Assembly (NCBI RefSeq): GCF_020177575.1
Contig: NZ_JAHTBK010000001.1
Span: 3,550,001 to 3,614,000 of the forward strand
DNA from: Hasllibacter sp. MH4015
GTDB lineage: Bacteria > Pseudomonadota > Alphaproteobacteria > Rhodobacterales > Rhodobacteraceae
Length of the DNA stretch: 64,000 nucleotides
Reading direction: 5' to 3'
Part shown: positions 15,806 through 25,344 of the stretch, piece after piece
How the letters are laid out: each line of letters starts with the position of its first letter
How positions within the stretch are numbered: position 1 is the first letter of the stretch
Made by a program: the position numbers and the translations under genes
Notes under the pieces: model-generated
Told to the model about the DNA's origin: nothing
What the model saw: the letters and a program-made list of their open reading frames with translations, nothing else
Database searches by the model: none

Positions 15806-18652
15806 ATGGCCTATCAGACCAGACAGCGTGAACCGCTTCTCGACGGACACATGCACGAGGTGCTGATGCGCCGCGGGCAGGAGATGTTCGGCATGGCGCT
15901 GATCGGTCTGGGCGTGGCCTTGGCTGCTTTGTTGTCGAGCTATGTGCCCGAAGACCCGAATTGGATGGCCGCAACCGATGCGCAGCCCGAGAACCTTCTG
16001 GGGCGAGGCGGGGCGTCCGTTGCGGCGGTTCTCATCATGATCATGGGCTTCGCGGCCTGGGTGTTGCCCGCGGCAGCGCTGGCGTGGGGCCTGCGGTTCC
16101 TCTTGCACCGCGGCCACGAACGCGCTTTGGGCCGGGTTCTGTTCCTTCCCATCGCCATCGCGCTGGCCGCGATCTATGCGGCCAGCCATGTGCCGCCGCA
16201 GAACTGGCCCCATTCCTTCGGGGCTGGCGGGCTGTTCGGCGATACGATCCTGGGTGCAGTGCTCAGCGCGCTTCCCTTCGCCCCGCAATTCGGGATCAAG
16301 CTCGCCGCTTTCGTCGCCTTCGTGGCGACCGCCGTGATGGTCATTTTCGTGCTCGGCATGACCAAGCGGGAGATCGGTCTGACCCTGCGCTTCCTGCTTG
16401 TGGGGATGATGGCCACCGGTGCCGCCGTGACCGGTACCGTGCGGTCCATCGGACGCGGCGCCGGGGCAACCGCGCAGGCCCTTCAGGAACGCCGCGCTGC
16501 CCGAAACGCCGCTGCCGCCGCCATGGCGGCCACGCAGGAGCCGCGGGTTGTCCGCGCCGACATTCCGTCCGATCCTTACGCGGAGCCGGATACCCATGAG
16601 GCGCCCGATCCCCAGGCCGCGCAGCAAGGCGGTCTCTTTGCCCGAATGCCGCGCCTTCTGCGCGATGCGGAGCCGCCGCTGGAAGCGCCTTTGCCCGAGG
16701 CAGATCCCACATTGGTCGAAGACTTGCACGACACGCCGGGTGGAGAAGACCGCGTCCGTTCCCGTATTTCCGACGCGATCCGCGCGCGCATGCGTCCGCA
16801 GGACCCCGCGCCGACCGGCAACACCATCGCCGACATCGCCGCGCGCGCCCGTGTGACGCCCGGCACCCCGTCCCGCGTGCCCGGTCTAAACCGGATCGAA
16901 CCGCCCCTGACCGCCGCCGATGCCGCACCCGAAGCGCCCATGGCAGAGGTTGAGCCTGTGGATTTGCACACCCCCGAACCCGCGCCGGTCGCACAGCCCG
17001 GCCTCCTGCGCCGGGTCGCGCCCGAGGCGCGCAATGAACGCGGTCTCGTGCAACAACCCACCCGCAAGGCACCGGCCCAGTCGCGTCAGGCGAAGAAAGA
17101 CAGCCAGCCATCGCTGCCCTTGTCCGAGCCGGAGCCCTATGAATTCCCGCCGCTCACCCTTCTGACCAATCCCACCTCCATCGAACGCCACCACCTCAGC
17201 GACGAGTCGTTGGAGGAGAATGCTCGGATGCTTGAAAACGTCCTCGATGATTACGGCGTGAAGGGAGAGATCGTTTCGGTCCGCCCCGGCCCCGTCGTCA
17301 CGATGTACGAGCTGGAACCTGCGCCGGGCCTCAAAGCCAGCCGCGTGATCGGTCTGGCCGATGACATCGCACGATCCATGTCCGCCCTGTCGGCGCGCGT
17401 CTCCACCGTCCCAGGGCGCACCGTGATCGGGATCGAACTGCCCAACGTGAACCGTGAGATGGTGGTTTTGCGCGAAATGCTCAGCCACCGGGATTTCGGC
17501 GACGGCGCGCACAAGCTGCCCCTGGCGCTCGGTAAGGACATCGGCGGGGAGCCGGTGATCGCGAACCTCGCCAAGATGCCCCACCTGCTGATCGCAGGCA
17601 CCACCGGGTCCGGTAAATCCGTGGCGATCAACACGATGATCCTCAGCCTGCTCTACAAGCTGAAGCCGGAAGATTGCCGGATGATCATGATCGACCCGAA
17701 GATGCTGGAACTGAGCGTCTATGACGGCATTCCGCACCTGCTCAGCCCCGTTGTGACCGATCCCAAGAAGGCGGTCGTTGCCCTGAAATGGGTCGTGGGC
17801 GAGATGGAGGAGCGTTACCGCAAGATGTCCAAGATGGGCGTGCGCAATATCGACGGATACAATTCCCGCGTGAAGGACGCGCTGGATAAGGGAGAGATGT
17901 TCTCTCGCACGTTCCAGACCGGGTTCGACGACGAAAGCGGCGATCCGGTGTTCGAGACGGAGGAATACGCGCCCGAGAAGATGCCGTTCATCGTCGTGAT
18001 CGTCGACGAGATGGCCGACTTGATGATGGTCGCCGGCAAGGAGATCGAGGCTTGTATCCAGCGCCTGGCGCAGATGGCGCGGGCGTCGGGCATCCATATC
18101 ATCATGGCCACCCAGCGCCCCTCCGTCGATGTGATCACCGGGACGATCAAGGCGAACTTCCCGACGCGGATATCCTTCCACGTGACATCGAAAGTGGACA
18201 GCCGGACCATCCTGGGGGAGATGGGGGCCGAGCAGCTTCTGGGTATGGGCGACATGCTCTACATGGCGGGTGGCGCGAAGATCACCCGCGTGCACGGGCC
18301 ATTCTGTTCCGACGAGGAGGTGGAGGAGATCGTCCGCCACCTGAAAAGCTTCGGCCCGCCGGATTACGCGGCCTCCGTGCTTGATGGTCCGGATGAGGAT
18401 AAGGAAAGCGATATCGACGCGGTCTTGGGTCTGAACACCGGCGGCAATACCGGCGGCGAGGATGCGCTTTACGATCAGGCCGTGGGCGTGGTCATCAAGG
18501 ACCGCAAATGCTCCACCAGCTACATCCAGCGCAAGCTTGGCATCGGCTACAACAAGGCCGCGCGCTTGGTGGAGCAGATGGAAGAACAGGGGCTGGTGAG
18601 CGCCGCCAACCATGTGGGCAAGCGCGAGATCCTGGTGCCGGAGCAGGATTAA
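15806..18652 (+). CDS. ftsK: DNA translocase FtsK
   Basis: This 948-residue septal DNA pump coordinates chromosome segregation and dimer resolution with cell division. The N-terminus carries at least four membrane segments (about residues 29-190), followed by a Pro/Ala/Glu-rich linker to about residue 440. The motor domain has Walker A GTTGSGKS (about 598-605) and Walker [10 protein letters not shown] (about 730-738). The C-terminal gamma winged helix ([20 protein letters not shown] onward, about 885-948) reads KOPS sites. Length and order are standard for alphaproteobacterial FtsK. It follows the DapC-like gene and precedes lolA on the same strand, separated from it by a minus-strand hypothetical gene. 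Confidence 0.97.
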   Translation: MAYQTRQREPLLDGHMHEVLMRRGQEMFGMALIGLGVALAALLSSYVPEDPNWMAATDAQPENLLGRGGASVAAVLIMIMGFAAWVLPAAALAWGLRFLLHRGHERALGRVLFLPIAIALAAIYAASHVPPQNWPHSFGAGGLFGDTILGAVLSALPFAPQFGIKLAAFVAFVATAVMVIFVLGMTKREIGLTLRFLLVGMMATGAAVTGTVRSIGRGAGATAQALQERRAARNAAAAAMAATQEPRVVRADIPSDPYAEPDTHEAPDPQAAQQGGLFARMPRLLRDAEPPLEAPLPEADPTLVEDLHDTPGGEDRVRSRISDAIRARMRPQDPAPTGNTIADIAARARVTPGTPSRVPGLNRIEPPLTAADAAPEAPMAEVEPVDLHTPEPAPVAQPGLLRRVAPEARNERGLVQQPTRKAPAQSRQAKKDSQPSLPLSEPEPYEFPPLTLLTNPTSIERHHLSDESLEENARMLENVLDDYGVKGEIVSVRPGPVVTMYELEPAPGLKASRVIGLADDIARSMSALSARVSTVPGRTVIGIELPNVNREMVVLREMLSHRDFGDGAHKLPLALGKDIGGEPVIANLAKMPHLLIAGTTGSGKSVAINTMILSLLYKLKPEDCRMIMIDPKMLELSVYDGIPHLLSPVVTDPKKAVVALKWVVGEMEERYRKMSKMGVRNIDGYNSRVKDALDKGEMFSRTFQTGFDDESGDPVFETEEYAPEKMPFIVVIVDEMADLMMVAGKEIEACIQRLAQMARASGIHIIMATQRPSVDVITGTIKANFPTRISFHVTSKVDSRTILGEMGAEQLLGMGDMLYMAGGAKITRVHGPFCSDEEVEEIVRHLKSFGPPDYAASVLDGPDEDKESDIDAVLGLNTGGNTGGEDALYDQAVGVVIKDRKCSTSYIQRKLGIGYNKAARLVEQMEEQGLVSAANHVGKREILVPEQD

Positions 18653-18752
18653 GGGGCGTTGCCGAGCATCCGGCCCTGAAACGCCGCCGGGTTCATCAGA
18701 CCGCTGCGCGATCCTTTTGGACGGGCGGCGCTGTTGGCTCGCACCACTCCCG

Positions 18753-19202
18753 TCAGACGCGCCGCGCGACCGGATAGGTGCGGACTGGATGGCCATCCAC
18801 CTCGAATGCAAGCGGCGCGCCCGTGGCGGGATGTCGCCAGGCGAAGACGTTGGTTGCCGTGCCGGCTTCCAGGCGCTGCACTCCCCGCCCGCCATAGGCC
18901 GACACGGCCCATCGTTCGCCGTTGAATTCGGCGTAGATCGTATAGGAAGTGCTGTCCGAGCTGTCGTCGACCTCCACCGTCGCGCGCACCGGAACCTTTT
19001 CCCCGTTCCGGCGGGCGGCGACGGCACGAAAACCGTGGCGGATGGCCAGCACGGAACACAGAATCAGGATGCCACCCATCCCCAGTAGCGCCGCGCGCAC
19101 CATGATCGGTGGCGTTTCGCCCCACAGCAAGAACGGCGCGATGGCAATGCCGATGAACGTCAGCCCGATGACCAAACCCAATATGCCCGCGATCGCCGCC
19201 AT
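18753..19202 (-). CDS. DUF3592-like membrane protein
   Basis: This 149-residue protein has two N-terminal transmembrane helices (GILGLVIGLTFIGIAIAPFLL and AALLGMGGILILCSVLAI), then a soluble beta-rich domain (VRATVEVDDSSDSTSYTIYA, WAVSAYGGRGVQRLEAGT). The pattern, a membrane hairpin followed by a domain containing SYTIYAEF, resembles DUF3592 proteins; assignment is tentative. It lies on the opposite strand between ftsK and lolA, with its start 126 bases from the lolA start. No function is proposed. Confidence 0.7.
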   Translation of the reverse strand: MAAIAGILGLVIGLTFIGIAIAPFLLWGETPPIMVRAALLGMGGILILCSVLAIRHGFRAVAARRNGEKVPVRATVEVDDSSDSTSYTIYAEFNGERWAVSAYGGRGVQRLEAGTATNVFAWRHPATGAPLAFEVDGHPVRTYPVARRV

Positions 19203-19328
19203 GTCCGTTCGTCCCCGTGCGTGTCCGGATCACGATGATCTGAAGCCCGAATTTTCGGCACTGTTATCGCATAGCGCGCCACTGCGTCCTATATCTTGGG
19301 TAAGCAATTCGAATCAGAGAGAAATCCG

Positions 19329-19949
19329 ATGCCGATTACACGCCGCGCTCTTCTCGGCGCCACCGCCGCGGCCACGTCCGCCTCGCTTCTTGGCGTACGG
19401 GCCGCCCATGCGAATGCGATCCCCCTGGGTCAGCTTTCCAGCTATCTCAACAGCATCCAGACGGCTGAAAGCCCGTTCACACAGATCAATTCCGACGGCA
19501 CAGTGTCCACCGGAACCGTCTACATTCACAGGCCCGGACGGGTGCGGTTCGACTATGACGGCGACGATTTGATGGTCATGGCCGGCGGCGGGCAGGTGGC
19601 GATCTTCGATGGCCGCGCGTCCGGTCCGCCCGAGCAATATCCCCTGCGTGAGACGCCGCTGAGGATCATTCTCCAGCGCAACGTCAATCTGGGCCAGTCG
19701 GGCATGGTGTCGGAGCATTCGTTCGACGGCACGTCGACCCGCGTGGTCGCGCGTGACCCGGAGCGCCCGAATATCGGGACGATCACGATGGTCTTCACCC
19801 CCAATCCGATCGAATTGCGGCAATGGATCATCACCGATGAAGGCGGCGCGCGCACGACAGTCGTTCTTGGGGCGTTGGAGCAGGGCGGGTCGATCCCCGC
19901 GCGCTACTTCTCCATCCCGCAGGAAATCACCGCGCGCAACGGCGGCTGA
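19329..19949 (+). CDS. lolA: Outer-membrane lipoprotein carrier protein LolA
   Basis: This 206-residue periplasmic chaperone shuttles lipoproteins from LolCDE to the outer membrane. The start at 19329 gives a signal peptide with a twin-arginine-like head (MPITRRALLGATAAATSASL) and cleavage near AHANA. The mature part has YLNSIQTAESPFTQ, GTVYIHRPGRVRFDYDG and a C-terminal IELRQWIITDEGGARTTVVL, typical of LolA. A GAGAGA Shine-Dalgarno precedes this ATG. It converges with the lytic transglycosylase gene, leaving only three bases between stops. Confidence 0.92.
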   Translation: MPITRRALLGATAAATSASLLGVRAAHANAIPLGQLSSYLNSIQTAESPFTQINSDGTVSTGTVYIHRPGRVRFDYDGDDLMVMAGGGQVAIFDGRASGPPEQYPLRETPLRIILQRNVNLGQSGMVSEHSFDGTSTRVVARDPERPNIGTITMVFTPNPIELRQWIITDEGGARTTVVLGALEQGGSIPARYFSIPQEITARNGG

Positions 19950-19952
19950 ACC

Positions 19953-20528
19953 TCAGCACGACGTTAGCTGCATCCGATACCGCTCGGCCCGCTGTTCCAC
20001 GCGGGTCGCGACATCCAGCAGCCACGGCTTCGAGTTGTAGCTGCCGCGCGCATAACCGGTATGGCCCTCGTGATAGGCGAGGTATTGGCGCCGCGTATCG
20101 TCAAGCGCCACGCCGTTCCGCTCCAGCGTCAGGTTCATGTACCAGCCCATGAAATCGGTCGCGTCGTCGATATCGGTGCGGCGGGCGCGGGGCCGCCCCT
20201 CGGCATCCTGGTATTCCTCCCACGTTCCGTCGAGCGCCTGGGAATAGCCGATGGCCGAGCTTTGCCGCCCCATCGGGATCACGCCGAGCGCATAGCGGAA
20301 GGGCGGGCGAATATCGCCGTCGAACCGGCTTTCCTGATGGATGATCGCCATTTGCACATGGACGGGAATGTTCCACCGCCGCTCGGTCCGGCGCATGGCT
20401 CGGCCGTAATGGGGACGCTCACGCAGAAGCGCGCAAGCATCGTCCAGATTGCGGGGGGAGTCGAATTCCCGCGACCCACACGCCGCGAGAGAGGCCACAA
20501 GGCCCAGGGAAAAACTACGTCGATACAT
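19953..20528 (-). CDS. Lytic transglycosylase-like (SLT) lipoprotein
   Basis: This 191-residue predicted lipoprotein has a short signal and lipobox (LGLVASLAACG). The remainder is a lysozyme-like domain: MAIIHQESRFDGDIRPPF supplies the probable catalytic Glu, followed by GYSQALDGTWEEYQDAEG and YLAYHEGHTGYARGSY. This is a small SLT-family muramidase that likely trims peptidoglycan from the periplasmic side. The start at 20528 is preferred over an upstream one at 20579 because it produces a clean lipoprotein signal. Confidence 0.87.
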   Translation of the reverse strand: MYRRSFSLGLVASLAACGSREFDSPRNLDDACALLRERPHYGRAMRRTERRWNIPVHVQMAIIHQESRFDGDIRPPFRYALGVIPMGRQSSAIGYSQALDGTWEEYQDAEGRPRARRTDIDDATDFMGWYMNLTLERNGVALDDTRRQYLAYHEGHTGYARGSYNSKPWLLDVATRVEQRAERYRMQLTSC

Positions 20529-20619
20529 TGGCCTGCTCTGCCTCTGGTGTGTCGCGATTTCACGACGTTTGGGCGGCACTATAGCGGAAACTTATCCACA
20601 GGAAAACCGGTGGATTGCC

Positions 20620-21507
20620 TTAGTGTTGCAGGAGAAACGACAATGTGACCGGAAGGGCCGCAATCGCAAGCAGCGTGGAGACGACGACAAGCCCCGCCAC
20701 CGCGTCGGGGTCCGCCTTGTACCGCTCCGCCAGGAGGTAGGAGGAGACGCCGACCGGCGTGGCCAATTGCAGCACGAGGATGGAGAAGGCGACGCCCGTC
20801 AGACCCGTGGCAAGGCCCACGCCGGCGGCGATCACCAGGCCGATGGCCAGCTTCGCGGCAGACAGGCCCAGGGCCGGCAGAACGTTTGCGGGTTTGAGGC
20901 GTGCCACCGCCGCGCCAAGGGTCAGAAGCATCAGGGGAATGCCCAACTGCCCCATCAGCCCAAGGGAGTTCATCGCGACCTCGGGCGGGGTCCAATCCAC
21001 GATAAGGCAGATCACGCCCAGGACGGAGGCCCAGAGGATCGGCTCCCGAAGGACGCGGGCCGGATTGGCGGCGCCCGCAACCATCCAGAGCCCGACCGTG
21101 AACATCGCTATGGCCATGATCGCGAAGACCACGACGGCAAGGCCAAGCCCCACATCCCCGAAGGCGAAAAGCGCCAGCGGCAGGCCCAGATTGCCGGTAT
21201 TTCCGAAGGTCAGCGGCGCAAGGTAGCCGCGCAGGCTGAGGCGCAGGGCCTTCACGATGCCAAAGGTGACAAGGGCAACCAGGGCATAGGACAAGGCCGC
21301 CGCGATGCTGAGTGCGGCAAGTGCGCCCGGCTCGATCCGCGTGCCGACAAGGGCGGTGAAGATCAGGCAGGGCACCGCGAAAGTCATGGCAAGCCGGGTT
21401 ACGAATTCCGTCGGATACTCGTATCCCAGCCGCACCCAGGCAAAGCCCGCCGCACCAAGGACAAAGACCGGCGCGGTGATCTCCAACACTGTCAGGGCGA
21501 GGTTCAC
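20620..21507 (-). CDS. AEC-family (auxin efflux carrier) transporter
   Basis: This protein of about 295 residues has around ten hydrophobic helices and the AEC-family layout: an N-terminal half ending near YLAPLTFGNTGNLGLPLALF (the conserved NxGNxGxP block) and a C-terminal half ending GVSSYLLAERYKADPDAVAG, where AxxYxxD is typical. The family exports or imports small acids such as malate, malonate or auxin-like compounds. I chose the GTG at 21507; an ATG at 21540 would add 11 residues. It is divergent from hspQ. The substrate is unknown. Confidence 0.87.
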   Translation of the reverse strand: MNLALTVLEITAPVFVLGAAGFAWVRLGYEYPTEFVTRLAMTFAVPCLIFTALVGTRIEPGALAALSIAAALSYALVALVTFGIVKALRLSLRGYLAPLTFGNTGNLGLPLALFAFGDVGLGLAVVVFAIMAIAMFTVGLWMVAGAANPARVLREPILWASVLGVICLIVDWTPPEVAMNSLGLMGQLGIPLMLLTLGAAVARLKPANVLPALGLSAAKLAIGLVIAAGVGLATGLTGVAFSILVLQLATPVGVSSYLLAERYKADPDAVAGLVVVSTLLAIAALPVTLSFLLQH

Positions 21508-21595
21508 AGACTGTTTCCCTTGAATCCGGAGGGTTGGCATGGACAAACCCGGGGCGGGTTCGGTAACACCTGTGCCTAATTCCGGGGGCCAAGCC

Positions 21596-21922
21596 ATGCG
21601 TGAGACGCAAGCAAAATACAATATCGGGCAAGTCGTGCGGCACCGGAAACATCCGTTTCGCGGCGTGGTGTTCGACATCGACGCCGAATTCTCGAACACC
21701 GATGAATGGTACGAGGCGATCCCCGAAGAAGCGCGTCCATCCAAGGAACAGCCCTTCTATCACCTGCTCGCCGAGAACGATCAGACCTATTACGTCGCCT
21801 ACGTGTCGGAACAGAACCTTGTCCCCGACCATACCGGGGAACCGGTGGGCCACCCGGATGTGCCGGATCTGTTCGGTGAATTCCGGGACGGGCATTACCC
21901 GCTGGAATATCAGTTGAACTAG
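21596..21922 (+). CDS. hspQ: Heat-shock protein HspQ
   Basis: This 108-residue protein matches HspQ: KYNIGQVVRHRKHPFRGVVF, then DEWYEAIPEEARPSKEQPFY, HLLAENDQTYYVAYVSEQNL and a C-terminal GHYPLEYQLN. In enterobacteria HspQ binds hemimethylated DNA or DnaA and modulates Lon activity. In this family the short beta-barrel is the whole protein. The ATG at 21596 puts the conserved core close to the N-terminus; the longer frame from 21539 is not conserved in character. It is divergent from the AEC transporter. Confidence 0.94.
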   Translation: MRETQAKYNIGQVVRHRKHPFRGVVFDIDAEFSNTDEWYEAIPEEARPSKEQPFYHLLAENDQTYYVAYVSEQNLVPDHTGEPVGHPDVPDLFGEFRDGHYPLEYQLN

Positions 21923-21940
21923 GGCGTCACGGCGCCCTTG
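21921..21940 (+). terminator. Weak hairpin after hspQ
   Basis: A 6-base stem AGGGCG/CGCCCT (21921-21926 with 21933-21938), overlapping the hspQ stop codon, followed by TTG. It is short and lacks a T run, so it is at best a weak terminator. Confidence 0.3.
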
Positions 21941-21995
21941 TGCCGAGCATGGCCGGGCGGATCAGGACAGCGCGCGTTGATGTGCAGCAGACGGA

Positions 21996-22610
21996 TCAGG
22001 CGAGCGTGCGCAGATGTGCGGTCAGCGCGTCGATATCGCCGCCCCTTGCCTCCAGCATCGCGCCGATCTCCGTCCGCTCCGAAATCATCAGGTTCACGCC
22101 TTCGATGATCAGGTTGAAGAACAGCGGGCGCCCCGATCCGTCGGAGACCAGCCACCGCAACTCGAACGGCGATTCACCGCGCATGTTGACGGTCGTGATG
22201 ACCTCGAAGAACGACCGCACCGGGCGCGCATCGTTGACCACGATGGACCCGCCGATGAATTCCCGGAAGCGCCGCCCGTACTTGGCCGAGAAATATCCCT
22301 GGAACGCATCAGTGAAGGCGCGCATCTGGCCGCTGCTGGCGGACCGGGCCGATGGCCCGAGGACGGATCGCGCGATGGTCGGCACGTCGGCATAGGTGCG
22401 GAAAATGCGGGCCATTTCAGGCAGGACCGCGGCTTCGGACGCGCCCGAGGCGATGACCCGGTTCACATCGGCCACGGCCGCCTCCACCAGCGCGCGGGCC
22501 TGGTTGGCGTTCAGGGCGTGGGCCTGTCGGGGAAGAAGCGGAAGGGCGCACCCGGCCAAAGCGGCGGACAGGAACGAGCGGCGGCGGAATGAAAGGAGGT
22601 TATTGGGCAT
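21996..22610 (-). CDS. mlaC: MlaC-family phospholipid transport protein
   Basis: This 204-residue periplasmic protein of the MlaC/Ttg2D family carries phospholipid between the outer-membrane MlaA and the inner-membrane MlaFEDB complex. The signal has twin-arginine character (FRRRSFLSAALAGCALPLL) and processing likely occurs after RQAHA. The core shows MRAFTDAFQGYFSAKYGRRF and IVEG-like LIIEGVNLMISERTEI. The start overlaps the end of mlaA by 11 bases, so the two are coupled. The other mla genes are not in this window. Confidence 0.92.
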   Translation of the reverse strand: MPNNLLSFRRRSFLSAALAGCALPLLPRQAHALNANQARALVEAAVADVNRVIASGASEAAVLPEMARIFRTYADVPTIARSVLGPSARSASSGQMRAFTDAFQGYFSAKYGRRFREFIGGSIVVNDARPVRSFFEVITTVNMRGESPFELRWLVSDGSGRPLFFNLIIEGVNLMISERTEIGAMLEARGGDIDALTAHLRTLA

Positions 22611-23409
22611 AGGGGTCAAAATAAGGATCCGAATAAGGGTCATAGGTGGGGTCTGCGGCGACTGCGGCGGCGTCCGATGCGGGATCACCCGAGGCATAGG
22701 GATCCTCGTAGGTGGCGGCGGGCCCACCCAGCTCGAACCGGCGCTGTTGCAGGTAGAGCGAGCGGAGCTGCGCGTAACTGTCGGCACTCTCGTAAAGGAC
22801 GCTGTCGATGGTCGTGTCGAATTGATACCGCGAATCCAGTCCCGCGGCCACGCTTGTCGCGGTCAGGTAGGTGCTTTCGGGGGGCTGGACGTAGTGGCGC
22901 AAAGGGTTGAGCGCGAAGTCGACCACCATGCCGACCGTGTCGCGCGTGGTGGAGGGGCCAAGGACCGGGTGGACGACGTAATCGCCCTCTCCGAAGCCGT
23001 AGATATGCAGCGTCTCGCCGAAATCGGTCGCTTCCTCCGGCACGCCAAGGGCCGTGGCCGGATCGAACAGGCCGCCAATGCCGATCGTGGTATTGATCGC
23101 GAAGCGCAGCGTGTTTTGCGCCGCATCGCCCAGGCGCAGCTGGAGGATGTTGTTCACCACGTGGCTTGGCTGGCTGAGGTTGGAGGCGAAATTCGATATG
23201 CCGGTGCGCACCCTTTCCGGCACCCCGTCGCCATAGGCATCGGCGGTCGGGCCAAGCACGGCGCGGTCCAGCGACAGGTTGAACTGGTGCGCGGCGCGGT
23301 TGCGCGCCTCATCCGCATCGGTGATCTGGTCGCCGGGGGGCAGGGTGGCGGGGCCACAAGCCGCAAGCGACAGGGCAAGCGCGGCCACGGCAGCGCGCCG
23401 CACATGCAT
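22600..23409 (-). CDS. mlaA: MlaA (VacJ) family lipoprotein
   Basis: This 269-residue outer-membrane lipoprotein removes mislocalised phospholipids from the outer leaflet, with MlaC as partner. The lipobox is LSLAACG after a short signal. Family motifs include DADEARNRAAHQFN, LDRAVLGPTADAYG, ISNFASNLSQP and FGETLHIYGFGEGDYVVHP. The C-terminus carries a Tyr/Asp/Pro-rich tail (DPTYDPYSDPYFDPYAQ) not needed for the fold. A GTG at 23439 would add 10 residues; the ATG at 23409 gives the more compact lipoprotein signal. It lies divergent from the type I secretion genes. Confidence 0.93.
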   Translation of the reverse strand: MHVRRAAVAALALSLAACGPATLPPGDQITDADEARNRAAHQFNLSLDRAVLGPTADAYGDGVPERVRTGISNFASNLSQPSHVVNNILQLRLGDAAQNTLRFAINTTIGIGGLFDPATALGVPEEATDFGETLHIYGFGEGDYVVHPVLGPSTTRDTVGMVVDFALNPLRHYVQPPESTYLTATSVAAGLDSRYQFDTTIDSVLYESADSYAQLRSLYLQQRRFELGGPAATYEDPYASGDPASDAAAVAADPTYDPYSDPYFDPYAQ

Positions 23410-23610
23410 CGTCACGGGTAGCTTCTGGATGGCAGACACGTCTTCTTCCCCACTCTACCGGACCGCGATGGCAGCGCCGTCCGATGCACCGTTTGTTAAA
23501 GACTACAGGCGCATGTAAGGAATTGGCACCCCCTTGCTACATCAGCAGGTGGTCGGCTAGTGTCAAGCGGTTGGTCCACCCCGCCCGCGTTCCGGAGAGC
23601 TTTTGCCGAG
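23410..23610. other. Control region between mlaA and the type I secretion genes
   Basis: This 201-base divergent gap must contain promoters for mlaA-mlaC (minus) and the secretion pair (plus). I see no strong -35/-10 pair. It contains TTGGCACCCCCTTGC at 23523-23537, which superficially resembles a sigma-54 promoter but has only nine bases between GG and GC. The exporter Shine-Dalgarno (GGAGAG at 23593-23598) is 12 bases from the ATG. Confidence 0.35.
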
Positions 23611-25344
23611 ATGAGCCAACACGCCCCCGTCAAATCGGACGAATTGGACGCATTCCGACGTCGCAATGGCTGGATCCTGTGGTCCATCGCGCTGTTCAGC
23701 CTGTTCGTGAATGCCCTGATGATGACCGGCCCGTGGTTCATGTTGCAGGTCTATGAACGGGTGCTCGGATCGGGCAGCGAGGAGACGTTGTTGTCGCTCT
23801 CGATCCTGACCGCGTTCCTGTTCGCGATGATGGGCGTTCTGGATTTCGCGCGCGCCCGGGTTGCGGCGCGCTACGGCGCTCGGTTGCAGGACGCGCTCGA
23901 CGGACGCGTGTTCCGGGCCGCGTTGTCGCGGGCGCAACGGACCGGGCAGGCGGAATCGGCTTTGGGCGATCTGACGGCGGTGCAACGGCTCACGGCGTCC
24001 CCGGTGTTCATGTCGCTGTTCGATCTGCCTTTCACGCCATTGTTCATCGTGGCGATCTTCATATTCCATCCCTGGCTCGGCTGGATGGCCCTCGGCGGGG
24101 CGGCGCTGCTGATCGTGATCTCGCTCGTGAACCGCACCACGACCAAGCGACCCTTGGCGGAGGCGTCGGGCGCCAACCGCTCCGCCGACCGGATGGCCGC
24201 GGAAATGCAATCCCAGGCGGAGGCGATCCGGTCGCTTGGCATGCAGAAGACCGCGTTTTCGCGCTGGAAAAAGCAGCGGGGGGAGGCATTGGATGTGTCG
24301 ATCCGCGCCGCCGACCGCGTGGGCGGATTTTCGACGCTGTCGAAGACCCTGCGCCTGTTCCTGCAATCGGCGATCCTGGGCCTTGCGGCCTACCTCGTGC
24401 TGCGCGGCGAATTGCGGGCGGGTGCGATGATCGCCGGCTCCATCCTTCTGGGCCGCGCACTGGCACCCATCGACATGGTGATCGGCCAATGGTCCATGGT
24501 GTCGGAGGCGACGCGCGGCTGGCGCGCGCTCAAGACCTTGCTGGCGGAGGAGGCGGAGGAGCGTCCGCGCCTCGACCTGCCGCGCCCTGCGGCGGCGTTG
24601 GAGGTCAGCTCCCTGTCCGTCATCCCGCCCGGCGAAAGCAAACCGGCCCTGCGCGGCGTTTCCTTCGGCCTCAATCCGGGGGAGGCGATTGGCATCATCG
24701 GCCCCTCGGGTTGCGGCAAGTCCACATTGGCGCGCGCCATCATGGGGCTCTGGCCGATCGCGGCGGGCAATATCCGGCTCGACCGGGCATCGCTGGACCA
24801 ATACGACCCCGACACCCTCGGCCATCTGATCGGCTACCTGCCCCAGACGGTGAGCCTGTTTGACGGCACGATTGCGGAGAATATCGCCCGCCTCGACCCC
24901 AACCCCGACGGGGAGGCGGTGACCAATGCCGCCCGCGCCGCGGCGGTCGACACGATGATCCGCGCGCTGCCGAAAGGGTATGACACGCAAGTCTCCCGCC
25001 TTGGCCCACGCCTCTCGGGCGGGCAGGTGCAGCGGGTGGGGCTGGCCCGCGCGCTCTACGGTGATCCGGTGTTGCTGGTTCTGGATGAGCCCAATTCCGC
25101 GCTCGACCACGAAGGGTCGGAGGCGCTGAACCGGGCCGTCACCGCGATGAAGGAAAGGGGGCTTGGCGTGCTCATCATGGCCCACCGCCCCAACGCGATC
25201 GAGGCCTGTGACAAGCTTCTGGTCCTGAAAAACGGCGCGGTGCAGGCTTTCGGGCCCCGTGACGAGGTTCTGGAAAAGGTCCTGCGCAACCCGCAGCAGG
25301 TGCAGCAGGTCACGCGCAATCGGGCATCGGGGGGGCTGTCATGA
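23611..25344 (+). CDS. Type I secretion ABC permease/ATPase (PrtD-like)
   Basis: This 577-residue fused ABC exporter has six transmembrane segments in the first ~320 residues and an ATPase domain after it. It contains Walker A GPSGCGKST (about 364-372), the signature LSGGQ (about 468-472), Walker B VLLVLDEP (about 487-494) and a switch His in MAHRP. No C39 peptidase domain is present, as in PrtD-type exporters of RTX proteins or proteases with uncleaved C-terminal signals. The start at 23611 is after a GGAGAG site; the upstream frame lacks conserved content. It overlaps the adaptor gene by ATGA. The exported substrate and the TolC partner are not nearby. Confidence 0.93.
   Translation: MSQHAPVKSDELDAFRRRNGWILWSIALFSLFVNALMMTGPWFMLQVYERVLGSGSEETLLSLSILTAFLFAMMGVLDFARARVAARYGARLQDALDGRVFRAALSRAQRTGQAESALGDLTAVQRLTASPVFMSLFDLPFTPLFIVAIFIFHPWLGWMALGGAALLIVISLVNRTTTKRPLAEASGANRSADRMAAEMQSQAEAIRSLGMQKTAFSRWKKQRGEALDVSIRAADRVGGFSTLSKTLRLFLQSAILGLAAYLVLRGELRAGAMIAGSILLGRALAPIDMVIGQWSMVSEATRGWRALKTLLAEEAEERPRLDLPRPAAALEVSSLSVIPPGESKPALRGVSFGLNPGEAIGIIGPSGCGKSTLARAIMGLWPIAAGNIRLDRASLDQYDPDTLGHLIGYLPQTVSLFDGTIAENIARLDPNPDGEAVTNAARAAAVDTMIRALPKGYDTQVSRLGPRLSGGQVQRVGLARALYGDPVLLVLDEPNSALDHEGSEALNRAVTAMKERGLGVLIMAHRPNAIEACDKLLVLKNGAVQAFGPRDEVLEKVLRNPQQVQQVTRNRASGGLS

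Noticed and set aside
13166-16729. Long minus-strand open frames opposite the amidase, aminotransferase and ftsK genes
   Set aside because: They lie antisense to well-supported genes and have His/Arg/Gly-rich, family-less translations typical of frames mirrored from GC-rich coding sequence.
16886-19027. A 713-codon minus-strand frame opposite ftsK
   Set aside because: It is a mirror of the ftsK codons, with no recognisable family and no start signal.
23523-23537. Sigma-54-like promoter TTGGCACCCCCTTGC before the type I secretion genes
   Set aside because: Only nine bases separate GG and GC, whereas the family requires ten; no enhancer-binding protein is nearby.
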